NCBI GenBank assembly: GCA_002491245.1 | Contig: DKVO01000015.1 | Coordinates: 2,465 to 17,511 of the forward strand | Origin: Porphyromonadaceae bacterium UBA7176 | GTDB taxonomy: Bacteria > Bacteroidota > Bacteroidia > Bacteroidales > Muribaculaceae | Reading direction: 5' to 3' | DNA length: 15,047 bases | Shown: in pieces, positions 6,966 to 13,393 of the stretch | Position numbering within the stretch: position 1 is the stretch's first letter | How the letters are laid out: every line of letters begins with the position of its first letter | Notes under the pieces: generated by a model | Told to the model about the DNA's origin: nothing | Databases searched by the model: none | The model's input: the letters and a program-made list of their open reading frames with translations, nothing else | Program-made: the position numbers and the translations under genes

Positions 6966-7412
6966 ATGGATTTAAGTAATTTACAACCTGCTCCGGGCAG
7001 CGTAAAGCGCAACACACGTGTCGGCCGTGGCTCGGGCTCCGGCAAGGGCGGCACATCGACCCGTGGCCACAAGGGCGCCAAGTCGCGTTCGGGCTACAAG
7101 CGTAAAATCGGATTTGAAGGTGGTCAGATGCCTCTTCAGCGCCGTCTTCCCAAATTCGGTTTCAAGAATATCAACCGTGTAGAATACAAGGCAATCAACC
7201 TCGATCTCATCTCGCAGCTTGCTGAGGCCCGTCAGCTTCAGACTGTAGGCATCGAAGAGCTTCGTCAGGCCGGTTACATCCGCCGGGACCAGTTGGTGAA
7301 GATACTTGCCAATGGCAGTGTCGCCAAGGCCCTTACCGTTGAAGCCAATGCCTTCTCAGCCGCAGCCAAGGCAGCCATCGAGGCTGCCGGCGGCACATGC
7401 AAAACTGTCTGA
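6966..7412 (+). CDS. rplO: 50S ribosomal protein L15 (uL15)
   Basis: The product has 148 residues (E. coli 144). The N-terminal half is the expected Gly/Arg/Lys-rich extension (RVGRGSGSGKGGTSTRGHKG, then GFEGGQMPLQRRLPKFGF), which threads into 23S rRNA. The C-terminal globular half contains GIEELRQAGYIRRDQLVKIL and ALTVEANAFSAAAKAAIEAA. L15 is a late-assembly large-subunit protein. Its stop is 2 nt before the secY start, so the two are probably translationally coupled. Confidence 0.98.
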   Translation: MDLSNLQPAPGSVKRNTRVGRGSGSGKGGTSTRGHKGAKSRSGYKRKIGFEGGQMPLQRRLPKFGFKNINRVEYKAINLDLISQLAEARQLQTVGIEELRQAGYIRRDQLVKILANGSVAKALTVEANAFSAAAKAAIEAAGGTCKTV

Positions 7413-7414
7413 CC

Positions 7415-8764
7415 ATGAGATTTATCGAGACACTTAAAAATATCTGGACAATCGAGGAGCTACGCAAGCGTCTTCTGATAACCGTCCTGTTGGTGTTTAT
7501 CTACCGCGTGGGTTGCTATGTCGTGCTTCCGGGCATTTCTCCGGCCGACATAGATGCCCTTGCAAGTTTCACCAACAAGAGCGGTCTGATGCAGCTTATC
7601 GATATGTTCTCGGGCGGCGCTTTCTCGCAGGCGTCTATCTTCGCCTTGGGTATCATGCCTTATATCACGGCTTCGATTGTGATCCAGCTGTGTGGCATGA
7701 TTCTTCCCTCGTTCCAGAAGATGCAGCGCGAGGGCGAGAGCGGCCGTCAGAAGATGAACCAGTACACCCGTTATCTTACGGTGCTCATTCTCTGCCTTCA
7801 GGCTCCGGCTTACCTGATCAATCTTCAGGTGCAGGTGAATGGCGCTGCTAACGGCAGTACTCTCCAGCTTGGAGTGTGGTCGGTGATGTATCTGACCGTG
7901 ATCCTTGCTGCAGGTTCGATGTTTATCATGTGGCTCGGCGAGCGTATCACCGACCGCGGCGTTGGCAATGGTATTTCCTTCATCATTCTTGTGGGTATCA
8001 TTGCGCGTCTCCCGTCGGCTCTGGCATTTGAGTTTACCAACCGTATGCCCGGCCAGGGTTCGGGTCAGGGTGGTCTGGTGATGTTCCTTGTCGAGATAGT
8101 CCTTCTCTTCGCGGTTACTGTCGGCGCCATTCTGTTGGTGCAGGGTACACGCAAGGTACCTGTGCAGTACGCCAAGCGTATTGTGGGCAACCGTCAGTAT
8201 GGAGGTGCTCGCCAGTATATCCCTCTGAAGGTCAATGCTGCCGGCGTGATGCCTATCATCTTCGCTCAGGCTATCATGTTTATCCCGATGACGCTTGCCG
8301 GTTTCCGCGGCGGCGAGAGTGGATTTATGCATGCTTTCACTGATATCAACGGGTTCTGGTATAATTTTGTCTTCTTCGTGCTTATCGTGGCGTTTACATA
8401 TTTCTATACTGCCATCACGGTGCGTCCCACCCAGATGGCTGAGGATATGAAGCGCAACAATGGCTTCATTCCGGGTGTCAAGCCTGGCAAGAAGACAGCC
8501 GAGTATCTCGATGCTATCATGTCGCGCATCACACTTCCGGGTTCGATTTTCCTGGGTGTGGTAGCTATCTTGCCTGCGTTTGCCCGTTTCTTCGGCATCA
8601 GCCAGAATTTCGCCCAGTTCTTCGGAGGCACTTCGCTTCTGATCATGGTGGGTGTTGTTCTCGACACACTGCAGCAGATCGAGTCTCACCTGATGATGCA
8701 CCATTATGACGGCCTTATGAAAGAGGGCAAGATCAAGGGTCGCACCACCGGACAGGCATATTAA
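7415..8764 (+). CDS. secY: protein translocase channel subunit SecY
   Basis: The product has 449 residues from the ATG at 7415. An upstream in-frame ATG at 7397 lies inside rplO and would add MQNCLT, so the later start MRFIETLKNIW is preferred. SecY is the inner-membrane pore of the Sec translocon and works with SecE, SecG and SecA. The sequence shows about ten hydrophobic segments (the first near residues 20-40) and the signature ASIFALGIMPYITASIVIQL at about 73-92. It also has GERITDRGVGNGIS and the late cytosolic loop VRPTQMAEDMKRNNGFIPG. adk does not follow; map does, as is usual in this phylum. Confidence 0.98.
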   Translation: MRFIETLKNIWTIEELRKRLLITVLLVFIYRVGCYVVLPGISPADIDALASFTNKSGLMQLIDMFSGGAFSQASIFALGIMPYITASIVIQLCGMILPSFQKMQREGESGRQKMNQYTRYLTVLILCLQAPAYLINLQVQVNGAANGSTLQLGVWSVMYLTVILAAGSMFIMWLGERITDRGVGNGISFIILVGIIARLPSALAFEFTNRMPGQGSGQGGLVMFLVEIVLLFAVTVGAILLVQGTRKVPVQYAKRIVGNRQYGGARQYIPLKVNAAGVMPIIFAQAIMFIPMTLAGFRGGESGFMHAFTDINGFWYNFVFFVLIVAFTYFYTAITVRPTQMAEDMKRNNGFIPGVKPGKKTAEYLDAIMSRITLPGSIFLGVVAILPAFARFFGISQNFAQFFGGTSLLIMVGVVLDTLQQIESHLMMHHYDGLMKEGKIKGRTTGQAY

Positions 8765-8799
8765 GCAACGCAAGCGAACAACCCAATATCTACGCTTAA

Positions 8800-9582
8800 A
8801 TGATTTATCTTAAGACACCGGAAGAAATCGAGACCATGCGTTCGTCGTCGACGCTCGTGAGCCAGACTCTGGGCGAGGTGGCGCGGTGGATCGAACCCGG
8901 CGTAAGCACACGCAGGCTCGACACCATTGCCAGGGAGTTTATCCTTGACAATGGTGGCAAGCCGGCTTGCCTGGGTTACGAGGGTTTTCCGGCCACGCTG
9001 TGTATCGAGGTCAATGAGACTGTGGTACATGGTTTCCCGTCGGACCGAGTGTTGCTTGACGGCGACATCATCGGCATCGACACTGTGGTGGAGAAAGATG
9101 GTTTTTGCGGCGATTCGTGCTACACTTTCCCTGTAGGGACGATTTCGCCGGAGAAGATGTCGCTTCTCCGCACGACCAAGGAAGCGCTTTATGTCGGCAT
9201 CGAGGCTGCCAAACCGGGGGCCCGTATAGGTGACATATCCAATGCTATCCAGACATATTGCGAGCGGCGCAACTACAGTGTCGTCCGTGAGATGACCGGT
9301 CATGGTATCGGGCGCAAGATGCACGAGAGCCCAGAGGTGGCCAATTATGGTCGCCGAGGCATAGGTCCCCGTTTGCAGAACGGCATGTGTTTCTGTATCG
9401 AGCCTATGATCAACATGGGTAGCCGTAACATAGTGATAGCCGCCAATGGCTGGGAGGCGCTTACGCGCGACCGCAAGCCTTCGGCCCACTATGAGCACAC
9501 GTTGGCTATGGTCAACGACCGTATAGAAATCCTCACCACCTTCGACTACATCAAAGATGTATTGAAAGATAAATTTATTTGA
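8800..9582 (+). CDS. map: methionine aminopeptidase, type I
   Basis: The product has 260 residues, typical of the type I enzyme. It removes the initiator Met from nascent chains at the ribosome. The metal ligands expected from E. coli Map are all present: Asp94 (GDIIGIDTVV), Asp105 (CGDSCYTF), His168 (TGHGIGRKMHESPE), Glu201 (FCIEPMIN) and Glu232 (YEHTLAM). The substrate-binding His77 (NETVVHGFPS) is also there. It lies 35 nt after secY and 11 nt before infA. The placement with IF-1 and ribosomal genes fits its co-translational role. Nothing looks broken. Confidence 0.97.
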   Translation: MIYLKTPEEIETMRSSSTLVSQTLGEVARWIEPGVSTRRLDTIAREFILDNGGKPACLGYEGFPATLCIEVNETVVHGFPSDRVLLDGDIIGIDTVVEKDGFCGDSCYTFPVGTISPEKMSLLRTTKEALYVGIEAAKPGARIGDISNAIQTYCERRNYSVVREMTGHGIGRKMHESPEVANYGRRGIGPRLQNGMCFCIEPMINMGSRNIVIAANGWEALTRDRKPSAHYEHTLAMVNDRIEILTTFDYIKDVLKDKFI

Positions 9583-9593
9583 ACACCCAATCT

Positions 9594-9812
9594 ATGGCAA
9601 AACAATCAGCAATCGAACAGGACGGTACAATAATCGAGGCGTTGTCGAACGCGATGTTTCGCGTCGAGCTCGAGAACGGCCACGAAATCACCGCGCATAT
9701 TTCCGGCAAGATGCGTATGCATTATATCAAGATCTTGCCCGGCGACAAGGTGCGAGTAGAGATGACGCCCTATGACCTGTCTAAAGGACGGATTGCTTTC
9801 CGCTATAAATAA
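9594..9812 (+). CDS. infA: translation initiation factor IF-1
   Basis: The product has 72 residues from the ATG at 9594, the normal IF-1 length. An extended reading from 9579 needs a TTG start and overlaps the map stop, so it is rejected. The sequence is a single S1-like OB fold. It starts MAKQSAIEQDGTIIEALSNA, continues FRVELENGHEITAHISGKMR, and ends TPYDLSKGRIAFRYK. IF-1 occupies the A site during initiation and helps IF-2 and IF-3 select initiator tRNA. Confidence 0.98.
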   Translation: MAKQSAIEQDGTIIEALSNAMFRVELENGHEITAHISGKMRMHYIKILPGDKVRVEMTPYDLSKGRIAFRYK

Positions 9813-9829
9813 TCGAAACACTAAAAGAT

Positions 9830-9946
9830 ATGAAAGTAAGAGCTTCTGTAAAGAAACGCACTCCGGACAGCAAGATCGTCCGCCGCAAGGGACGTCTTTA
9901 TGTCATCAACAAGAAAAACCCCAAATACAAACAACGTCAAGGATAA
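9830..9946 (+). CDS. rpmJ: 50S ribosomal protein L36 (bL36), Cys-free form
   Basis: I read this 38-residue ORF directly. It starts MKVRASVKKRTPDSKIVRRK and ends with VINKKNPKYKQRQG, the invariant L36 frame. The usual zinc ribbon (CxxC...C...H) has lost all its ligands: there is no Cys or His. This is therefore a zinc-independent L36 that should not depend on zinc supply. L36 is the last small protein placed near the sarcin-ricin loop. It is 17 nt after infA and 6 nt before rpsM, the standard order. Confidence 0.97.
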   Translation: MKVRASVKKRTPDSKIVRRKGRLYVINKKNPKYKQRQG

Positions 9947-9952
9947 AGTATT

Positions 9953-10333
9953 ATGGCAGTACGTATAGTGGGAGTTGACCTCCCCCAAAATAAAAGAGGT
10001 GAAATCGCCTTGACCTATATCTTCGGCATCGGCCGCAGCGCCGCCCGCGCTATCCTGGGCAAAGCCGGCATCGACGTCAACACCAAGGTCCAGGACTGGA
10101 CCGACGATGAGGCCGCCCGTGTCCGCGAGGTAATCGGTTCGGACTACAAGGTCGAGGGTGACCTTCGCAGCGAAATCCAGCTGAACATCAAACGTCTGAT
10201 GGATATCGGCTGCTACCGCGGTATCCGCCACCGCAACGGTCTTCCCGTGCGCGGTCAGAGCACCAAGAACAACGCACGCACCCGTAAGGGCCGCAAGAAA
10301 ACCGTTGCAAACAAGAAGAAAGCTACTAAATAA
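9953..10333 (+). CDS. rpsM: 30S ribosomal protein S13 (uS13)
   Basis: The product has 126 residues. It starts MAVRIVGVDLPQNKRGEIAL and has the helix-two-turns-helix segment TYIFGIGRSAARAILGKAGI. The signature GCYRGIRHRNGLPVRGQSTK is followed by a Lys-rich tail. S13 sits at the top of the small-subunit head, contacts P-site tRNA through that tail, and bridges to L5. In E. coli the S4-binding pseudoknot of the alpha operon precedes rpsM. Here only 6 nt separate it from rpmJ, leaving no room for such a leader. Confidence 0.98.
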   Translation: MAVRIVGVDLPQNKRGEIALTYIFGIGRSAARAILGKAGIDVNTKVQDWTDDEAARVREVIGSDYKVEGDLRSEIQLNIKRLMDIGCYRGIRHRNGLPVRGQSTKNNARTRKGRKKTVANKKKATK

Positions 10334-10342
10334 CGAATTGAC

Positions 10343-10732
10343 ATGGCAAAAAAAACAGTCGCAGCAAAGAAACGTAACGTCAAGGTTGGCGCAGAAGGCC
10401 AGTTGCACGTTCATTCGTCTTTCAACAATATCATTGTCTGCTTAGCCAACAGCGAGGGTCAGGTAATCTCCTGGTCGAGTGCAGGCAAGATGGGCTTCCG
10501 CGGATCGAAGAAGAATACTCCGTATGCCGCCCAGATGGCAGCCCAGGATTGCGCTAAGGTAGCCTACGACCTCGGTCTGCGCAAAGTGAAGGCCTATCTC
10601 AAGGGTCCGGGCAATGGCCGTGAGTCGGCAGTGCGCACCATCGACGGCGCCGGTATCAAAGTGACCGAAATCATCGACGTGACTCCGCTTCCGCACAACG
10701 GATGCCGTCCGCCCAAACGCCGTAGAGTCTAA
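10343..10732 (+). CDS. rpsK: 30S ribosomal protein S11 (uS11)
   Basis: The product has 129 residues, the same as E. coli. It has HVHSSFNNIIVCLANSEGQV, then GFRGSKKNTPYAAQMAAQDC, and ends PLPHNGCRPPKRRRV. The Asn-Gly in that end is the site that forms isoaspartate in E. coli S11. S11 lies on the platform by the Shine-Dalgarno/anti-Shine-Dalgarno duplex site. It is followed by the longest gap of the ribosomal cluster, 281 nt. Confidence 0.98.
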   Translation: MAKKTVAAKKRNVKVGAEGQLHVHSSFNNIIVCLANSEGQVISWSSAGKMGFRGSKKNTPYAAQMAAQDCAKVAYDLGLRKVKAYLKGPGNGRESAVRTIDGAGIKVTEIIDVTPLPHNGCRPPKRRRV

Positions 10733-11013
10733 GGCCGAGCGCCTTAAGTGGGCATTCCCGGAGGAGGGATATGTCCGCTGGCTCTGCTTTCGCTTTTAGT
10801 AAATAACAAACATCAACACGCGGGCAGTCAGCCCGGCCGGCGCGCCACGCCGGCTGAGCGACGCACCAAAGGCGAGCTTTTCCGCAACGAGCGCCGGCGA
10901 ATAGACCGTATTTTAGATCACCTCTCTACGGTCGCGGCTGCGCCGGTACTGCGCCGGAAGCACTGCCGGTTCGCTCTCCGAGGGCGACTACCCGATAAAA
11001 TGATTTCAACACA
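10733..11013 (+). promoter_or_regulatory. structured leader before rpsD (candidate S4-binding autoregulatory element)
   Basis: This 281-nt gap is rich in inverted repeats. TAAGGC/GCCTTA (10730-10746) includes the rpsK stop. CGGGC-AGTCA-GCCCG (10821-10835) directly abuts GCCGGCG-CGCCA-CGCCGGC (10836-10854). GACCGTA/TACGGTC encloses a 16-nt loop (10904-10933), followed by CGGC-TGC-GCCG (10935-10945). TCGCTCT-CCG-AGGGCGA (10971-10987) ends 26 nt before the rpsD ATG. No Bacteroidota promoter and no T-tract were seen. E. coli S4 represses its own operon through an mRNA pseudoknot. I infer that S4 does the same here through a different RNA. I believe rpsD leaders have been proposed for Bacteroidia, but cannot verify a match. 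An open frame at 10748-11047 is not a credible gene. Confidence 0.65.
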
Positions 11014-11619
11014 ATGGCAAGATACACAGGTCCGAAGACCAAAATAGCCCGTAAGTTCGGCGAGCCGATTTTCGGCGAAGACAAAGTTCTGGCACGACGC
11101 AACTTCCCCCCCGGGCAACATGGAGCCAACAAGCGCCGCAAGACAAGTGAGTACGGCATCCAGCTCCGCGAGAAACAGAAAGCTAAATATACCTATGGCG
11201 TTTTGGAGCGTCAGTTCCGCAACCTCTTCGAGAAGGCGTCGAGCCTCAAGGGTATTACCGGTGAGATTCTTCTTCAGCTTCTTGAGAGCCGTCTTGACAA
11301 TATCGTGTACCGTCTCGGTATTGCTCCGACCCGTGCGGCAGCCCGTCAGCTTGTGCTCCACCGTCATATCGTAGTCAACGGAGATGTTGTGAACATCCCG
11401 TCGTACTCGGTTAAGCCCGGCGATGTGGTAGGTGTCCGTGAGCGCAGCAAGTCGCTCGAGGTTATCGCCGATGCACTCGCAGGCTTCAACCACAGCAAGT
11501 ATCCTTGGATTGAATGGGACGAAACCACACGCAGCGGTAAGTACCTCCACGTGCCTGCCCGTGAAGACATCCCCGAGAATATCAAGGAGCAGCTGATAGT
11601 CGAGCTCTACTCTAAGTAA
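11014..11619 (+). CDS. rpsD: 30S ribosomal protein S4 (uS4)
   Basis: The product has 201 residues. It opens MARYTGPKTKIARKFGEPIF. The S4 RNA-binding domain spans about residues 90-155 (ESRLDNIVYRLGIAPTRAAA, then RQLVLHRHIVVNG). There is no Cys cluster in the N-terminal domain, so it is the zinc-free type. S4 nucleates the 5' domain of 16S rRNA at the five-way junction and, in E. coli, represses the alpha operon. The ATG at 11014 gives the family N-terminus. Another ATG at 11000 is in a different frame. Confidence 0.98.
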   Translation: MARYTGPKTKIARKFGEPIFGEDKVLARRNFPPGQHGANKRRKTSEYGIQLREKQKAKYTYGVLERQFRNLFEKASSLKGITGEILLQLLESRLDNIVYRLGIAPTRAAARQLVLHRHIVVNGDVVNIPSYSVKPGDVVGVRERSKSLEVIADALAGFNHSKYPWIEWDETTRSGKYLHVPAREDIPENIKEQLIVELYSK

Positions 11620-11641
11620 TCTTATCCAATATATCAGATCC

Positions 11642-12634
11642 ATGGCTATATTAGCATTCCAAAAACCTGAAGAGGTAATCATGGTAGAAGCGAGCAACTT
11701 CTACGGCAAGTTCGAGTTCAAGCCTTTGGAGCCCGGCTATGGCATCACCGTGGGCAACGCCCTGCGTCGCGTATTGCTTTCGTCTCTGGAAGGTTATGCG
11801 ATATCGTCGATCAAGATCGACGGCGTTAAGAACGAATTTGATGCCGTTCCCGGCGTTAAGGAAGATGTTACCAACATCATCCTTAACCTCAAGCAGGTCG
11901 ACCTGAAGCAGAAGGTCGAGGACAGCGACTTCGAGCGTGTCACCATCACCGTTTCAGGCAAAGAAGTGTTCACGGCCGGCGACATCGCCAAGGCTCTCTC
12001 GGCCTTCGAGGTCATGAACCCCGAGCTGGTGATTTGTCATTTGGATCCCGACGCAAGTTTCACTATTGTACTGACGGTTAACAAGGGCCGTGGTTGGGTA
12101 CCGGCGGAGGAGAATGTCACCCCTCAGGATGACATCGACACCATCGCTATCGACTCGATCTACACTCCGATCAAAAACGTGAAGTACACTGTCGAAAACT
12201 ATCGCGTAGACCAGAAAACCGACTACGACAAACTGACTCTCGAGATAAGCACCAACGGTTCGATCCTGCCTAAGGATGCCGTCAAGGAAGCAGCGAAGAT
12301 ACTTATCTATCATTTCATGCTTTTCTCGGATGAGAAGATAACCCTTGAGACAACCGAAGCCGATCCCGGCGAAGAATTCGACGAGGAAGTGCTCCACATG
12401 CGTCAGCTTCTCAAATCGAAGCTCGTCGACATGCAGCTCTCCGTCCGCGCTCTCAACTGCTTGAAGAGTGCTGAGGTCGAGACCCTCGCTGAGCTGGTGG
12501 TGTTTAACAAAACCGATTTGCTGAAGTTCCGCAATTTCGGTAAAAAATCCTTGGTCGAACTGGAAGACCTCCTCACGAGCCTCAACCTTTCGTTCGGCAT
12601 GGATATCTCCAAATACAAACTCGATAAAGAATAA
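11642..12634 (+). CDS. rpoA: DNA-directed RNA polymerase subunit alpha
   Basis: The product has 330 residues (E. coli 329). The N-terminal dimerisation domain carries GYGITVGNALRRVLLSSLEG (about 32-51) and NEFDAVPGVKEDVTNIILNL. A linker rich in Glu (EEFDEEVLHMRQ) leads to the C-terminal domain. There LSVRALNCLKSAEVETL includes Arg269, matching E. coli Arg265, which touches UP-element DNA, and FRNFGKKSLVELEDLL follows. The start MAILAFQKP is the usual Bacteroidota start. It is 22 nt after rpsD and 5 nt before rplQ, so S4 control of the leader could reach it. Confidence 0.98.
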   Translation: MAILAFQKPEEVIMVEASNFYGKFEFKPLEPGYGITVGNALRRVLLSSLEGYAISSIKIDGVKNEFDAVPGVKEDVTNIILNLKQVDLKQKVEDSDFERVTITVSGKEVFTAGDIAKALSAFEVMNPELVICHLDPDASFTIVLTVNKGRGWVPAEENVTPQDDIDTIAIDSIYTPIKNVKYTVENYRVDQKTDYDKLTLEISTNGSILPKDAVKEAAKILIYHFMLFSDEKITLETTEADPGEEFDEEVLHMRQLLKSKLVDMQLSVRALNCLKSAEVETLAELVVFNKTDLLKFRNFGKKSLVELEDLLTSLNLSFGMDISKYKLDKE

Positions 12635-12639
12635 GCCCG

Positions 12640-13146
12640 ATGCGACACAATAAAAAATTCAACCACCTTAGCCGTCAGAAAGGTCACCGCGACTCTCTGT
12701 TGGCTAACATGACCATCTCGCTCATCTTCCACAAACGCATCTTCACTACACTGGCCAAGGCAAAAGCGCTCCGCGTGTATGCTGAGCCTCTGATCAACCG
12801 CGCAAAGGAAGATACTATGAACAACCGCCGAGTGGTCTTCAGCTATCTCCAGAATAAAGAGGCTGTCAAAATCCTCTTCCAGGAAATCGCAGAGAAGATA
12901 GCCCAGCGCCCCGGCGGCTACACCCGTATCCTCAAGACCGGCAACCGTCTGGGTGACAATGCCAAGACTTGCTTCATAGAGCTCGTTGACTACAACGAGG
13001 CTATGCTTAAGGATAAGACTGAAGCTAAGGCCAAGACACGCCGCAGCCGCCGCAAAAGCACTGCCGCTGTTGCCGAAAATCCTGTAGCTGAGGTTAAGGC
13101 CGCAGAGCCCGAACTGCCTGCAGCAGAGGCTCCGGCTGCCGAATAA
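12640..13146 (+). CDS. rplQ: 50S ribosomal protein L17 (bL17) with C-terminal extension
   Basis: The product has 168 residues, against 127 in E. coli. The core is clear: MRHNKKFNHLSRQKGHRDSL, then SLIFHKRIFTTLAKAKALRV and RPGGYTRILKTGNRLGDNAK. The last 40 or so residues leave the fold. First comes a basic part (KAKTRRSRRKS), then an acidic Ala/Glu/Pro tail (KAAEPELPAAEAPAAE). Such tails occur in other Bacteroidota L17 proteins. L17 lies near the exit tunnel. It is the last gene of the cluster and is followed by a strong terminator. Confidence 0.97.
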   Translation: MRHNKKFNHLSRQKGHRDSLLANMTISLIFHKRIFTTLAKAKALRVYAEPLINRAKEDTMNNRRVVFSYLQNKEAVKILFQEIAEKIAQRPGGYTRILKTGNRLGDNAKTCFIELVDYNEAMLKDKTEAKAKTRRSRRKSTAAVAENPVAEVKAAEPELPAAEAPAAE

Positions 13147-13166
13147 GCCTTATACAACCTGATTAG

Positions 13167-13213
13167 ACGAGGCTGTGCCGTGTATTCAAGACTACGGCGC
13201 AGCCTTGTTTTTT
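13167..13213 (+). terminator. intrinsic terminator after rplQ
   Basis: ACGAGGCTGTGCCG pairs with CGGCGCAGCCTTGT over 14 bp (two G-T wobbles), with a 14-nt loop and a trailing T-rich run. It begins 20 nt after the rplQ stop and has the standard intrinsic-terminator layout. It marks the end of the ribosomal-protein transcript. Confidence 0.9.
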
Positions 13214-13250
13214 ATGATCAAGCTGCGGTCTGTGATGAGGTACGCGCTTT

Positions 13251-13377
13251 GCTCCATACGTGGTTGGGCAAGGAGTCTCCGCTTTGCGGAGGCGGTGCTG
13301 GCTTTTGGTCAGGATATCATAAGGCGTATCTCCGAAACGCCATTTTCTTTGCTTGCCTCCACCGGACTGAAGTCCGG
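13251..13377. repeat. degenerate leading copy of the 229-bp repeat
   Basis: The stretch from GCTCCATA at 13251 aligns without gaps to the second half of the repeat unit (copy 1 from 13523) through the hairpin CTCCGC-TTT-GCGGAG (13277-13291), with many substitutions between. A shortened match to the unit's end and start follows (CATTTTCTT...TTGCCTCC, about 13341-13360). Then comes CCGGACTGAAGTCCGG (13362-13377), a 7-bp inverted repeat not seen in the other copies. It is out of register with the intact array, so it is probably an old copy with deletions. Confidence 0.6.
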
Positions 13378-13393
13378 CGTTATCTATGAGACG

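Noticed and set aside
7397..7414. upstream start for secY giving MQNCLT
   Set aside because: Lies inside rplO; family N-terminus starts at MRFIETLKNIW.
7460..8773. 437-codon open frame on the minus strand
   Set aside because: Exact antisense of secY; His/Arg-rich translation typical of a reverse-strand shadow.
9579..9593. upstream start for infA giving MNTQSMAK
   Set aside because: Requires TTG, overlaps the map stop, and IF-1 proteins start at MAK.
10916..10924. GATCACCTC resembling the 3' end of 16S rRNA, in a hairpin loop of the rpsD leader
   Set aside because: Bacteroidota 16S usually reads GGAACACCTCC there, so the match is to the wrong lineage and short enough for chance.
10748..11047. 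99-codon ORF in the rpsK-rpsD gap
   Set aside because: Runs over the rpsD start in another frame, Arg-rich, and the DNA is better explained by inverted repeats.
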